Assembly (NCBI RefSeq): GCF_001613425.1
Contig: NZ_BDCI01000004.1
Coordinates: forward strand, 248,001-312,000
DNA from: Nocardia vulneris
GTDB lineage: Bacteria; Actinomycetota; Actinomycetes; Mycobacteriales; Mycobacteriaceae
Direction: 5' to 3'
Length of the DNA: 64,000 bases
A program made the position numbers and the translations under genes. Below, in pieces: positions 27,813 to 36,938 of this stretch. Numbering within the stretch: the stretch's first letter is position 1; each line of letters starts with the position of its first letter. The notes beneath the pieces were generated by a model. It did no database searches. It saw only the letters and a list, made by a program, of their open reading frames with translations, and was not told the DNA's origin.

Positions 27813-27859
27813 TGTCGATACGAAATGACCTACCTGGGATACCGCGCTATACTTCGCTG

Positions 27860-28453
27860 ATGTCGAGACCTTGGGCCGCCACTGTCGAATCGCATCGCCG
27901 CGATGTCCGCGAGGCGATCCTGGACACCACGTGGGCGCTCGCCCTCGAACACGGACCCGCGTCGACGACGATGTCGGAGGTTGCCGAGAAGGTCGGCATC
28001 GGCCGCGCGACCCTGTATCGGTACTTCCCTGATATCGCAACGATTCTCGCGGCCTGGCACGAGCGGCAGATCAATCGGCACCTCGAGCATCTGTCCACGG
28101 TGCGCGACAGCAAGACCGACCCGGGTAAGCGGCTCTGCGCGGTGCTGGAGGCCTACGCCGAGATCCACCTGCGCCGCGCCGAGAACCAACGCCGGGAGAT
28201 GCACGGCGCCCAGGTCGAATCGCTCATGCACACGAACGAGCGCGTGGCCGAGTCGCAGCGGCAGCTGCACGGCCTGCTGCAGGGCGTGATCGCCGACGCC
28301 GCGGCGGCGGGGCGGATTCGCGACGACATCAACCCCTTCGAGCTGGCCAACTACTGCCTGTTCGCGATCACCGGCGCGAACAGCCTGGAAAGCAAGGCCG
28401 CGGTGCAGCGGCTCGTCTCCTTGACGCTCACCGGACTGCGCTACCAGGACTGA
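27860..28453 (+). CDS. TetR-family regulator of the cluster (candidate)
   Basis: A 197-residue TetR-type protein with helix-turn-helix at about residues 14-60 (LEHGPASTTMSEVAEKVGIG then RATLYRYFPDIATIL). The C-terminal ligand domain is typical in length. It faces the end of the DHB operon (convergent with the DHB dehydrogenase gene, 10 bases between stops). An operator-like dyad lies in its promoter and similar dyads lie at four other cluster promoter positions, so I infer that this protein autoregulates and controls the cluster, perhaps responding to the product or an intermediate. Confidence 0.85.
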   Translation: MSRPWAATVESHRRDVREAILDTTWALALEHGPASTTMSEVAEKVGIGRATLYRYFPDIATILAAWHERQINRHLEHLSTVRDSKTDPGKRLCAVLEAYAEIHLRRAENQRREMHGAQVESLMHTNERVAESQRQLHGLLQGVIADAAAAGRIRDDINPFELANYCLFAITGANSLESKAAVQRLVSLTLTGLRYQD

Positions 28454-28463
28454 GCTGTTCGGT

Positions 28464-29267
28464 TCAGTCGTGCAGCGTCGCCCCGCCGTCGACGTACAGC
28501 GTCTGCATGGTGATGTGACGCGCCGCGTCCGAGAGCAGAAAGTGCACCGCCGCAGCGATATCGGACGCCTGCGCGAGCCGCCCCAGCGGTATGCCCAAGC
28601 GGAAGTCCGCCGAGCTGCCGCCGACGGCGTGCCGGACCATCTCGTCCTCGCTCGAGTACAGCGCCCGCAGCATCGGGGTATCGGTGGAGCCCGGTGCCAC
28701 GACATTGGCCCGCACCCCGTAGGGCGCCAGCTCCAGCGCGGCCACGCGGGTGAGCAGCGCGGCGGCCGCCTTCGTCGCGCCGTACACACCGATGCGCAGC
28801 CGCGGTACCGCCGCGGCGTTCGACCCGATCACGACGATCGACCCGCGGTGACGCTGCTTCATCCGGCCGCCGACGGCCGCCAGAAGATGCAGTACCCCAA
28901 CGACATTCACATCGATCATGCGCTGCACGGCGTCGGCATCGATATCGGTGAGCGGGCCGCTGTGCAGCACGCCGGCGGCACAGGCCAGCGCGCCGACCGG
29001 GCCGTGCTGCCGCTCGATCTCGTCGATGGCGCACTCCACCTCGGCGCGACAGCCGATATCCGCCACATGGGTGGTGACTCGACGGTCCGCGCCGTGGTTC
29101 GCCCGGATCTGCTTGCCCACCACGGCGAGTGCCGCGCCGTCGCGGTCGAGTAGAGCAAGGTCGCGCCCCGCCGCGGCCAGCCGCTCGGCGACGGCGCCGC
29201 CGATCCCGCCCGCGGCGCCGACAACCAGCGCACAGTCCGAATCATTTTGCTGCTCAGTGGTATTCAT
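28464..29267 (-). CDS. 2,3-dihydro-2,3-dihydroxybenzoate dehydrogenase
   Basis: A 267-residue SDR of the EntA/DhbA type: VVGAAGGIGGAVAERL at 15-30, CAAGV near 90, catalytic Tyr and Lys in VYGATKAA, and the C-terminal YVDGGATL. EntA oxidises 2,3-dihydro-2,3-dihydroxybenzoate to 2,3-dihydroxybenzoate with NAD+. General SDRs look similar, so the assignment rests mainly on its place behind isochorismate synthase and isochorismatase. Its ATG overlaps the isochorismate synthase stop by four bases (ATGA). It is the last gene of the minus-strand unit. Confidence 0.85.
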   Translation of the reverse strand: MNTTEQQNDSDCALVVGAAGGIGGAVAERLAAAGRDLALLDRDGAALAVVGKQIRANHGADRRVTTHVADIGCRAEVECAIDEIERQHGPVGALACAAGVLHSGPLTDIDADAVQRMIDVNVVGVLHLLAAVGGRMKQRHRGSIVVIGSNAAAVPRLRIGVYGATKAAAALLTRVAALELAPYGVRANVVAPGSTDTPMLRALYSSEDEMVRHAVGGSSADFRLGIPLGRLAQASDIAAAVHFLLSDAARHITMQTLYVDGGATLHD

Positions 29268-30370
29268 GCGGCAGGCTCGTCATCGAAGACGCTCAGGATC
29301 GCCCGGAACTTGGCCATGGTCTCCTCGACCTCGGCCACCGGTTCCGAGCCCGCGACGATCCCACCGCCGGCGAATGCGGTGGCGACGTGGCCGCCGGGCG
29401 CGATATCCGCGCATCGAATACAGACGCTCCAGGCCCCGTCGCCCGACCGGTCGCACCATCCGACCGCACCGCCGTAGAAGCCGCGGTCGCCCTCGATCTC
29501 CTCGATCAGCCGCATCGCCTCGCCGCGCGGTGTGCCGCCCAGCGCGGGCGTGGGCTGCAGGATGCGTGCCAGGTCCAGGGAGGTGCAGTCGGGATCGGCG
29601 AGGGTGCCGCGTATCGGGGTGCCCAGGTGCACGAGATCGGGGGTACCGAAGATCTCGGGTTCCTCGGACCAGTGCAGCGCGGAACACAGCGGCGTCAGGG
29701 CGGACACGATGAAGTCGACGACGAAGCGATGCTCGCGCCGGTCCTTCTCCGAGGCCAGCAACGTGGCCGCGGTGCGGGCCGTATCCATCGCCCCGCGCCG
29801 TGGTGCCGAACCGGCGAGCGGGCAGGCGTACACCTGCGAGCCGGTGCGCCGTACCAGCAGTTCGGGACTGGCGCCGACCAGAGCCGCGCCGTGACCACGG
29901 AAGGCGGTGAGATCCAGATAGAACCCATTCGCACGCGGGTCACGCGCGACCAGGGCGCGCAGCATCGCCACCCCATCGATCGGCCGCTCGGTGGTCAGGC
30001 GCATCCGGCGCGCCAGCACCACCTTGTCGAGCCGTCCGGCGGCGATCGAGTCGAGCGCCGATTCGATCCGCCGCTGATGCTCGGCGGCCGATGGATCCGG
30101 TTCGATGGACCGCAGGCGGGGCCGCCACGATTCGGCGTTTCGGCCGTGCCGCCACCGGTCCGGCGCGCGCCGGAAAGCGATCGGGTCGATCAGGGCGGCA
30201 GGCGCGGCCGGGTCGAACGGCAAGGCGCCCAGGAGGATTGATGCGTCGTCGTTGCGCAGCGCCTTCGCCGCGGTGTCGAGATCGGTATAACTCTGCCGGA
30301 CACCGGTGCCGACGAGACTGCCGTCCGGACCGGTGAGCACGCACGCCGCCGCGCGGTCTACCCCACCCAT
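29264..30370 (-). CDS. Isochorismate synthase (EntC/DhbC type)
   Basis: A 368-residue MST-family enzyme converting chorismate to isochorismate. Recognisable segments are LDKVVLARRM (base lysine), VGASPELLVRR, PLAGSAPRRG, HLGTPIRGTL, QPTPALGGTPRGEA and YGGAVGWCD, in the order of EntC. There is no fused glutaminase domain, so an amino-deoxyisochorismate synthase of the PhzE type is unlikely. The ATG at 30370 lies inside the end of the isochorismatase gene (13-base overlap). Its product feeds the 2,3-dihydroxybenzoate route. Confidence 0.92.
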   Translation of the reverse strand: MGGVDRAAACVLTGPDGSLVGTGVRQSYTDLDTAAKALRNDDASILLGALPFDPAAPAALIDPIAFRRAPDRWRHGRNAESWRPRLRSIEPDPSAAEHQRRIESALDSIAAGRLDKVVLARRMRLTTERPIDGVAMLRALVARDPRANGFYLDLTAFRGHGAALVGASPELLVRRTGSQVYACPLAGSAPRRGAMDTARTAATLLASEKDRREHRFVVDFIVSALTPLCSALHWSEEPEIFGTPDLVHLGTPIRGTLADPDCTSLDLARILQPTPALGGTPRGEAMRLIEEIEGDRGFYGGAVGWCDRSGDGAWSVCIRCADIAPGGHVATAFAGGGIVAGSEPVAEVEETMAKFRAILSVFDDEPAA

Positions 30371-31041
30371 TGCCGCTCCAGCAGGATCGAGGACGCCGGC
30401 TCGGTACCGGCGCGGCCGAGATGCTCGACGGTGTCGGCGGTGCGGACCACCGCGCCGCAGCGGGCGGCGATGTAGTCGAGTGCCTGCTCGTGATGCGACC
30501 GCGAAAAGTCGGCCACCGCGTCCGCGACCAGGAAGGCCTGGACGTCGTGCATGAAAGCGTCCAAAGCCGTTGCCAGACAGCCGATATGCGCGTAGACGCC
30601 GGTGATGATCAACTGGTCCCGGTCGGCGGCGCTCAGCCGCCGGAGCAGATCGGTGCGCGAGAAGGCACTGTAGCGCCACTTCGTCAGCGTGACGTCGCGC
30701 CGGTCCGGCGTCAGCTCGGTGATCACCGAGGTGTCCTCTGCGGCGCCGGACAGGCCCGGCCCCCAGAAGTCCGCGAGCAACGCGCGGGTCGCCGGCTCCT
30801 GATCCCCCGGCTGGGCCGTGTAGATCACCGGACAGCCCGACTGCACGGCGGCACGTTTGATGCGCGCGATGTTCCGTACGACGGCGGCGATCGGTTCGGC
30901 GGAGCCGTCGAACCGCCGGATGAAATAGCGCTGCATATCGTGGATCAGCACCACCGCGCGGCGCGGATCCACCGTCCACTTCACAATATTCGGCGGCAGC
31001 GCCTCCGGCAGCGCATAGGATATCGACTCGGGCAAAGGCAT
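30358..31041 (-). CDS. Isochorismatase (EntB/DhbB N-terminal type)
   Basis: A 227-residue cysteine-hydrolase-fold enzyme that removes pyruvate from isochorismate. The catalytic positions are visible: D35 (LIHDMQ), K121 (TKWRYSAF) and C155 (GVYAHIGC). The Cys in GVYAHIGC argues for EntB/DhbB rather than PhzD, which lacks it. EntB normally carries a C-terminal aryl carrier domain; here the protein stops after the isochorismatase domain and the carrier is encoded separately at 45246-45503. The ATG at 31041 aligns with DhbB; the GTG at 31068 has no ribosome site. Confidence 0.92.
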   Translation of the reverse strand: MPLPESISYALPEALPPNIVKWTVDPRRAVVLIHDMQRYFIRRFDGSAEPIAAVVRNIARIKRAAVQSGCPVIYTAQPGDQEPATRALLADFWGPGLSGAAEDTSVITELTPDRRDVTLTKWRYSAFSRTDLLRRLSAADRDQLIITGVYAHIGCLATALDAFMHDVQAFLVADAVADFSRSHHEQALDYIAARCGAVVRTADTVEHLGRAGTEPASSILLERQWVG

Positions 31042-31077
31042 GACTATTGGAATCCTTTCCGGCTGCACCCGGCGGCA

Positions 31078-32034
31078 TCAGCGCGCGGCGAATACCGCCG
31101 CCGCGAGAGCAACGCTCCCCCAACCCATTACCGCGCCGTACAGCGGCAGCCGCCGGGTGTTCTTCCGTGCGATCAGAATCGCGTCGTCCAGCGATTTACC
31201 GCGGACACCACGAAGTATTCCGGAGATGAATCGCAGCGTGAAGAGGGCAGCGACCGCATACAACCCGACGGCCCACCAGTAGGCCCCGAGCGATACCGCT
31301 GCCGCGAGAAAGGTCGTCGCGCCGATCACCACCAGAACCAATGCGGTCGTCACGGTTCCGGTGAGTCCCAACGCGCGGGCGCTGGTCATGATGCCGAATT
31401 TCGCGTCCTCTGGGATGTCTTCGGTCTGGTTGATCAAATTGACCATTGTCATCGCGGTGGTGTATCCGAGAAACGCGACGAACGCTGCCCATTCCGGGAC
31501 GGTGCCGATGGCCCGGATCATCATGATGCCGGGCAGCAGTGCGATGGTCGACGCGAGCGTCACGGACTGGAACACGCCGGCGCCCTTGAGCCGCAGCGGC
31601 GGCAACGAATACTCGAATCCGACGACGATCCAGACAACGCCCAGCACCGCGATCTCCCAGTGCCCGCTCGACGCCGTCACATACGCGCCGAGCAACAGCA
31701 CGAGGACGATGTGGGTGACGATCTGGATCACGATGTTGCGCTTGCCCAAACCGTCGACCGCCTCGGCCAGCCTGCCCTTGTAGATCAGGTCCAACTCCCG
31801 GTCCGCGACGCAGTTCGCCATGTTCCCGGCGTGCAGGCCCAGGAGGAAGGCGACCACAACGGCCAGTGTCTTGCCGGAGATGAGTTGATCGGCCGAGGCC
31901 GCCCCGAGAAAAGCCGCGGTGAGTATGACCGACAGGTGGACGGGCAGAAATTCCAGCCGCCTGATACGTAGTGCGTACCGGAATTTCTGCCCTGTCGTGA
32001 CGAGGGGCGAGCTGACCGATTGTGCTGCGTTCAT
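31078..32034 (-). CDS. UbiA-family aromatic prenyltransferase
   Basis: A 318-residue integral membrane protein with about eight or nine hydrophobic helices. The first Asp-rich motif is N74-xxx-D78-xxx-D82 (NCVADRELD), the second is around D206-xxx-D210 (NQTEDIPED), and YSLPPLRLKGAG is the usual cytoplasmic loop. UbiA enzymes attach a polyprenyl chain to an aromatic ring at the membrane using Mg-bound diphosphate. Between DHB genes and a mevalonate pathway, the acceptor is probably 2,3-dihydroxybenzoate or a derivative and the donor comes from the cluster's prenyl synthase (inference). The ATG at 32034 has GGAGA upstream. Confidence 0.9.
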   Translation of the reverse strand: MNAAQSVSSPLVTTGQKFRYALRIRRLEFLPVHLSVILTAAFLGAASADQLISGKTLAVVVAFLLGLHAGNMANCVADRELDLIYKGRLAEAVDGLGKRNIVIQIVTHIVLVLLLGAYVTASSGHWEIAVLGVVWIVVGFEYSLPPLRLKGAGVFQSVTLASTIALLPGIMMIRAIGTVPEWAAFVAFLGYTTAMTMVNLINQTEDIPEDAKFGIMTSARALGLTGTVTTALVLVVIGATTFLAAAVSLGAYWWAVGLYAVAALFTLRFISGILRGVRGKSLDDAILIARKNTRRLPLYGAVMGWGSVALAAAVFAAR

Positions 32035-32158
32035 CGTTTCTCCAGAACAGAGTGAGTGTGGCTCATCGCGCACCCACCCGATATCTGCTGGAGTTATCGA
32101 AAGAAGGCTTCAGATATTCATCCGAAGAAATTCGGATACGCGGCGCTCCCGACAGCAG

Positions 32159-34420
32159 TCAGGATTTCACGGGCGTTCGCGCCGCGTCAACGTGGTCCGT
32201 GCCCGAATCCCGCACGGCGGCAAGGCCGGAGGGCAGCCAGATACGCCTGCCGATATCGTAGGCGAGCGCCGGCACCAGCAGGCTGCGCACGATCACGGTG
32301 TCCAGCAGCACGCCGAACGCCACCGCGAAACCGATCTCGGCCGTATTCACCAGCGGAACCACGCCGAGTACCGCGAAAGTCGCAGCCAGCACGACGCCCG
32401 CGGAGGTGATCACGCCACCGGTCACCGTGAGTCCCCGAATGATTCCGACCCGTGTGCCGAAGGTCTGGGATTCTTCGCGGACCCGGGTCATCAAGAAGAT
32501 GTTGTAGTCGATGCCCAATGCGATGAGGAAGACGAAAACGAACAGCGGGAAGGAGGGATCCTGTCCGGGGAAGCCGAATATCTTGTCGAACACGAAGCCG
32601 CTGACGCCGAGCGCGGTCGCGAAGGACAGCACCACCGAACCGATCAGCAGGATCGGCACGACCAGCGCGCGCAGCAACAAAGCCAGCACCAGGAAGATCA
32701 CGACCAGCACAATCGGGATGATGACGGTACGGTCCCGGACCGCCGCCTCCCGCACATCGAGTGCCTCGGCCGACTGTCCGCCGACCAGCGCGTCGGCGCC
32801 GGGTATGGCGTGCAACGTTTCCCGCAGCCGGTCGACCGCGTCCAGTGCCGCGGTGGTGTCGTAGGGATCGGCCAGCGTCGCGTCGAGCACGGTGCGGCCG
32901 TTCACCGGTTGCGCCTGGAGTGCCGGTGGCGGGCACCCGACCGCGGACCCACGCTGACTTTCGGGAAGCGCCGCCAGCTTCGCCGGATCCACACGGACGC
33001 AGATCGAGCCCGGCCGATCGGAGATGCCGGGCACCTGCGCACCGGCCGCGATCACCTGATCGACCGCGCCGCTGTTCACGACGATGAATGCCGGTGCGCC
33101 CGCGCCCTTGTCGAACTTCGCGTTGTAGATCTCCTGGCCCGCAACGGCTTCCGGGTCGTTGGTGAACGCCTCCTGCATCGGAATACCGCGTGCGTCGAGC
33201 ATGCCGATCCCGCAGGCCCCGATGATCAGCAGCACGGTCGTGCCGACCCACACCACGCGGTGCCGGGCGGCGATCCAGCCGGCGATCCGGCCCCAGATCC
33301 CGTGCGCCGACAGATCACTGAGGTGATCCACCCGGGCCAGCCGCGGCCAGAACACCCAGCGTCCGGCAAGCGCCAGCAGACAGGGGAAGACCGTCAGCAT
33401 GACGAGCACGGTGCACCCGACACCGATCGCGGCGACCGGGCCCATGCTGCCGGTCGAATCCAGTTCGGCGAACATCAAACAGAGCACACCGATCACGACG
33501 GTCGCCGCCGAGGCGATGATGGCGGCCACGGATTTGCGCCACGCCGCGATCATCGCGTCGAACCGATTGTCCTTGGCGTGCAACTCCTCCCGATATCGCG
33601 CGGTGAGTAGGAGGGCATAATCCGTGCCCGCGCCGATCACCAGCACGAACAGGATGCCTTGGGCCTGCCCGTTCAAGGTGAGCACGTCGTGCTTGGCCAG
33701 ATAGTAGATCGCCAGCGAGGCCAGGCCGAGCGAGATCAGCGCCGAAAGCAGAGGGAACACCCACAATACGGGTGATCGGTAGACCAAGAGCAGGATGACG
33801 ACGACCACCGCGAGGGCGGCCAGCAGCAGTGTGCTGTCGAGCCCCTTGAACGACTCGATGAGCGAGACCAGCAAGCCGCCCGGCCCGGCGGGCGACACCT
33901 CGAGTCCGTCGCCGCCCGCCGTTTGCCGAGCCACCTCGAGCAGGTCTGCTACGGCGGCCGAGAGCTGGTCGCCGGTTCTGGTAGAGCCGTCGGGCGCCGC
34001 CGAGATCAGCGGCGCGAACACGGCGGCGGCCGTACCGTCCGCCGCGTACCGCGGCCCACGCACCCCGTCCTTGTCCACGCCCGCGACCTGCGCCATCGCG
34101 ACGGCGGCGCGGCCGATCCGGTCTTTGTCGCCTGCGGTGAGCGCACCGTCGCGGTGGAACACCACCACGGCCGGAATCGTCTGGGCCGCAGAGAACTTCG
34201 TGACCTCGCTGTTGGCCGCGGTGGATTCGGCGGAACTCGGCAGGAAGGCCTTGTTGTCGTTGCGGATCACCTCGGACAGCTTCGATTGATATGAACCACC
34301 GAACCCGCCCACCAGGAAGGCCAGCACGGCTAGCGCGATCACCGCCACGACCGGCTTGGGCCAGCGGCCGCGCGCCCGCGGCTCGTCGACGGTAGGACGC
34401 TGGGTGGACCCGATACTCAT
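32159..34420 (-). CDS. MMPL/RND-family transporter
   Basis: A 753-residue transporter with 11-12 membrane helices in two halves, each with a large extracytoplasmic domain. The sequences VIGAGTDYALLLTARYREEL and LGIDYNIFLMTRVREES are the typical TM4-5 and TM10-11 signatures of MMPL proteins. In mycolic-acid bacteria these export lipids and lipophilic metabolites, so it is the likely exporter of the cluster product. The ATG at 34420 follows GGAG; an in-frame ATG at 34447 is an alternative. Its promoter holds an operator-like dyad at 34516-34531. The 124 bases up to the prenyltransferase gene show no gene. Confidence 0.9.
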   Translation of the reverse strand: MSIGSTQRPTVDEPRARGRWPKPVVAVIALAVLAFLVGGFGGSYQSKLSEVIRNDNKAFLPSSAESTAANSEVTKFSAAQTIPAVVVFHRDGALTAGDKDRIGRAAVAMAQVAGVDKDGVRGPRYAADGTAAAVFAPLISAAPDGSTRTGDQLSAAVADLLEVARQTAGGDGLEVSPAGPGGLLVSLIESFKGLDSTLLLAALAVVVVILLLVYRSPVLWVFPLLSALISLGLASLAIYYLAKHDVLTLNGQAQGILFVLVIGAGTDYALLLTARYREELHAKDNRFDAMIAAWRKSVAAIIASAATVVIGVLCLMFAELDSTGSMGPVAAIGVGCTVLVMLTVFPCLLALAGRWVFWPRLARVDHLSDLSAHGIWGRIAGWIAARHRVVWVGTTVLLIIGACGIGMLDARGIPMQEAFTNDPEAVAGQEIYNAKFDKGAGAPAFIVVNSGAVDQVIAAGAQVPGISDRPGSICVRVDPAKLAALPESQRGSAVGCPPPALQAQPVNGRTVLDATLADPYDTTAALDAVDRLRETLHAIPGADALVGGQSAEALDVREAAVRDRTVIIPIVLVVIFLVLALLLRALVVPILLIGSVVLSFATALGVSGFVFDKIFGFPGQDPSFPLFVFVFLIALGIDYNIFLMTRVREESQTFGTRVGIIRGLTVTGGVITSAGVVLAATFAVLGVVPLVNTAEIGFAVAFGVLLDTVIVRSLLVPALAYDIGRRIWLPSGLAAVRDSGTDHVDAARTPVKS

Positions 34421-34515
34421 GAGCACTCCGGTTCGCTCGGCGGTCATCGCTCCTGTACGGGGGGCGCGGCTCCCCTGCCGTCGCGTCCCCCTTGGGAATT
34501 CACCATAGAACTGAT

Positions 34516-34531
34516 GAGACACTTTGTCCAT
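34516..34531. promoter_or_regulatory. Operator-like dyad upstream of the MMPL gene
   Basis: GAGACA-CTT-TGTCCAT; the core GACACTTTGTCC matches the TetR-gene dyad (GACATTCTGTCC) at 10 of 12 positions. It lies about 100 bases upstream of the MMPL start, in the 217-base gap behind the HMG-CoA synthase gene. Confidence 0.55.
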
Positions 34532-34637
34532 ATCGAATCGAACTGTATCGATGATCGACACGTACCGCGCCGCCCGCCCCCTGGTCGGACGAGGCGGCTC
34601 GAGCAGCTCACCTGACCAATGCGAAAGGCCTGGTGGG

Positions 34638-35828
34638 TCAGTCCGCCACCGCCGCAGGCCGTGGCTGATAGATGCGGCGGTGCTCGGTGATACCGGCGAG
34701 CCGGAACGGCGCACCGGTCTGTCGCGGCAACTCGTGGTCGCCGCCGTCGGTCGGCAGTTCGTGCACCCGCAGCGCGCGATATCTGCGGTAGTCGATGGCC
34801 TCGCGGCGGGCCAGGACGGCCGCGTTCGCCGCGGTCCGCAAGTGCGCGCGATACCCGGGAACCACCGTGCCACCGAAGAATTCGGCGACGCAGCCGGACC
34901 CGTAGCTCAGCAACGCGATGGACTTTCCGGTGAGGTCGCCCCCGTGATCGAGCAACGAGGCCAGCCCGATGTACAGCGACGCGGTGTAGCTGTTGCCGAT
35001 CGCCCGGTTGTACACCGTGGTCGGTGCGATCATCGCGTGCATCTCGTCCTCGGTGACATCGGTGTCCGAGCAGGTCAGCAGGTGCCGGTGGGCCTTGTAA
35101 GCCATCTTGGTGAACGGCTGGTGATAGCAGAACGCCACGAAGTCCCCCAACGGCCGACCGCCCTGCTCGCGGTAGTCCTTCCAGGCGCTCTCGACCGCCT
35201 GCAAGTAGGCGACGACCGACGCCTGACCGTCGACGAGTGCGGCGTCGCGGTAATTGGGCCGCCAGAAATCCATGATGTCGGCGGTGTACAGCCCGGCGGG
35301 TCGTTCCACCCGCAGGATCGCGGGGTGGGCACTGACCAGCATCGCCGCCGCACCGGCGCCCTGGGTCGCCTCGCCGGGACTGTCCAGCTCGTATTTCGCG
35401 ATATCGCTGGCGATCACGAGCACGCTCTGTTCGGGCGCGGCGGCGACCAGCGAGCACGCGAACTGCAGGCCCGCCGTCCCCGCGTAACACGCCTGTTTCA
35501 GCTCGACCACGCGAATCGACGAGGGCAGCCCGAGCAACGAACTCACATAGATGCCCGCGGATTTCGACTGGTCGATCGACGTCTCGGTGGCCAGCACCAC
35601 CGTGCGGATATCGGCGTCGGGATGCCGGTGCACAATGGCCCGCGCGGCCGTCGCCGCCATGGTGACGATGTCTTCGTCACGGGCCGGGACGCTCATCGCC
35701 TCCTGCCCGATGCCGTGGTGGTACTTACCGATATCCGCCCCGGTGTGCTCCGCCAGGCGAGCGTGGCTCAGCACGTAGTGCGCAGTGGCGAAGGCCAGAT
35801 CGTGGATTCCCACTGGTACTTCTGTCAT
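34638..35828 (-). CDS. Hydroxymethylglutaryl-CoA synthase
   Basis: A 396-residue thiolase-fold enzyme that condenses acetyl-CoA with acetoacetyl-CoA. The acetylated Cys is C114 (ELKQACYAGT), E82 lies in ATETSIDQ, and the active-site His is in CYHQPFTKMA. It ends the mevalonate gene block in the order MVK, MVD, PMK, IDI, HMGR, HMGS, the same order known from actinomycete terpenoid clusters. The start codon lies seven bases downstream of the HMG-CoA reductase stop. The cluster has no acetoacetyl-CoA synthase; that precursor must come from general metabolism. Confidence 0.95.
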   Translation of the reverse strand: MTEVPVGIHDLAFATAHYVLSHARLAEHTGADIGKYHHGIGQEAMSVPARDEDIVTMAATAARAIVHRHPDADIRTVVLATETSIDQSKSAGIYVSSLLGLPSSIRVVELKQACYAGTAGLQFACSLVAAAPEQSVLVIASDIAKYELDSPGEATQGAGAAAMLVSAHPAILRVERPAGLYTADIMDFWRPNYRDAALVDGQASVVAYLQAVESAWKDYREQGGRPLGDFVAFCYHQPFTKMAYKAHRHLLTCSDTDVTEDEMHAMIAPTTVYNRAIGNSYTASLYIGLASLLDHGGDLTGKSIALLSYGSGCVAEFFGGTVVPGYRAHLRTAANAAVLARREAIDYRRYRALRVHELPTDGGDHELPRQTGAPFRLAGITEHRRIYQPRPAAVAD

Positions 35829-35835
35829 TTCAGGA

Positions 35836-36894
35836 TCACTTCCTAGAGAGGTCGGCGCCGCGCTCCAGTTGCACGTGCGCGTACATGAGTTCGCCCGGAT
35901 TGGTCTGGGCAGCGAGCAGCGAGAGCTCCCCGCAGAGCACCGTGGCGGCCGCGATCACGGCCAAACGTCTTGCATTGGAGCCGGTTTCGCGGTCGTCGCG
36001 GCAGCCGAGCCGGCGGAGGTTCGCCTCGACGAAATCGAGGCGCTTGCCGTTGCCGACCGTGCCGACGACGACGTTCGGCAGAGTGCACGAGAAATAGAGA
36101 TCGCCGTCCCGGTCCTCGGCCACCGTCACGCCCTGGGAACCCTCGACGATATTGGCCGCGTCCTGCCCGGTGGCGAGATAGAAGCCGAGCAGCATGTTGG
36201 CGTAATGTGCGTTCGCCGAACGTATTCCGCCCGCGAGGATGCTGCCGATCAGGTTCTTGCGCAGGTTGAGCCCGGCGATCGCCGCGGCGCTCGTGTGCAG
36301 CGCGTTCGTCACGACAGCACGCGGCACCAGCAGCTCGGTGACCACGTTCTTCCCGCGCCCCAGAATGCCGTTCACCGCCGAGACCTTCTTGTCGGTGCAG
36401 TAGTTGCCGGAGATGGATTCGTAGGCGAGACCGGGGATCCGCGCCAGGATGGCGCCCATCAGCTGGTCGGCGGCCAAGGTGACCATGTTGTGGCCCGCCG
36501 CGTCGCCTGTGCTGAATTCGAAGCGCAGGTACAGCAGATCGGCGACGATCTCGTGCCGGAAGCCGATCAGCCGGGCGTATCGGCTGCCCGCCTCGACGAT
36601 CCCTTGGAGCAGGCCCAGTTCCTTGTGCAGCTGCTGAGCGGCGGCGTACGCGGTTGCCGCGTCGTCGGCACGTAGCAGGATCGACCGGGTCATGCGTTCG
36701 TCGGTCAACGTGGCGACGATGCCCCGATCGGCGGCCATCGACACCCGCGCGCCCCGGGCGACCGACGGCCACAGCGGTGATTCGTAGGTGGCCAGCGGGA
36801 CCTCGGTCTCGGTCTCGGCGATATTCCCCGAGATACGCAGCGGTCCCACCCATTTCATCGGCACCCTGGCCGCCGAATCCGCCGTATCGTGCAT
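35836..36894 (-). CDS. HMG-CoA reductase, class I type
   Basis: A 352-residue soluble enzyme making mevalonate from HMG-CoA with NADPH. Recognisable parts are VPMKWVGPLRISG, PLATYESPLWPSVARG (with catalytic Glu), GHNMVTLAADQ, SGNYCTDKKVSAVN (catalytic Lys), GTVGNGKRL and the ELSLLAA segment near the C-terminus. Length and the N-terminal sequence fit the reductases of Streptomyces mevalonate clusters. The ATG at 36894 has GAGGA upstream; an ATG at 36942 would overlap the isomerase gene and is less likely. Confidence 0.95.
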   Translation of the reverse strand: MHDTADSAARVPMKWVGPLRISGNIAETETEVPLATYESPLWPSVARGARVSMAADRGIVATLTDERMTRSILLRADDAATAYAAAQQLHKELGLLQGIVEAGSRYARLIGFRHEIVADLLYLRFEFSTGDAAGHNMVTLAADQLMGAILARIPGLAYESISGNYCTDKKVSAVNGILGRGKNVVTELLVPRAVVTNALHTSAAAIAGLNLRKNLIGSILAGGIRSANAHYANMLLGFYLATGQDAANIVEGSQGVTVAEDRDGDLYFSCTLPNVVVGTVGNGKRLDFVEANLRRLGCRDDRETGSNARRLAVIAAATVLCGELSLLAAQTNPGELMYAHVQLERGADLSRK

Positions 36895-36938
36895 CCCTGT
36901 TCCTCTCTTCGTGCGGCCACGCCGCTGATCGTCACCCG

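Noticed and set aside
28464..29267. Fatty-acid ketoreductase (FabG) instead of DHB dehydrogenase
   Set aside because: SDR motifs alone cannot exclude it, but overlap with isochorismate synthase and isochorismatase genes makes EntA-type activity much more likely.
30358..31041. PhzD-type isochorismatase (phenazine or 3-hydroxyanthranilate route)
   Set aside because: The GVYAHIGC Cys is present as in EntB/DhbB, and no PhzE-like amino-deoxyisochorismate synthase or aminotransferase is in the cluster.
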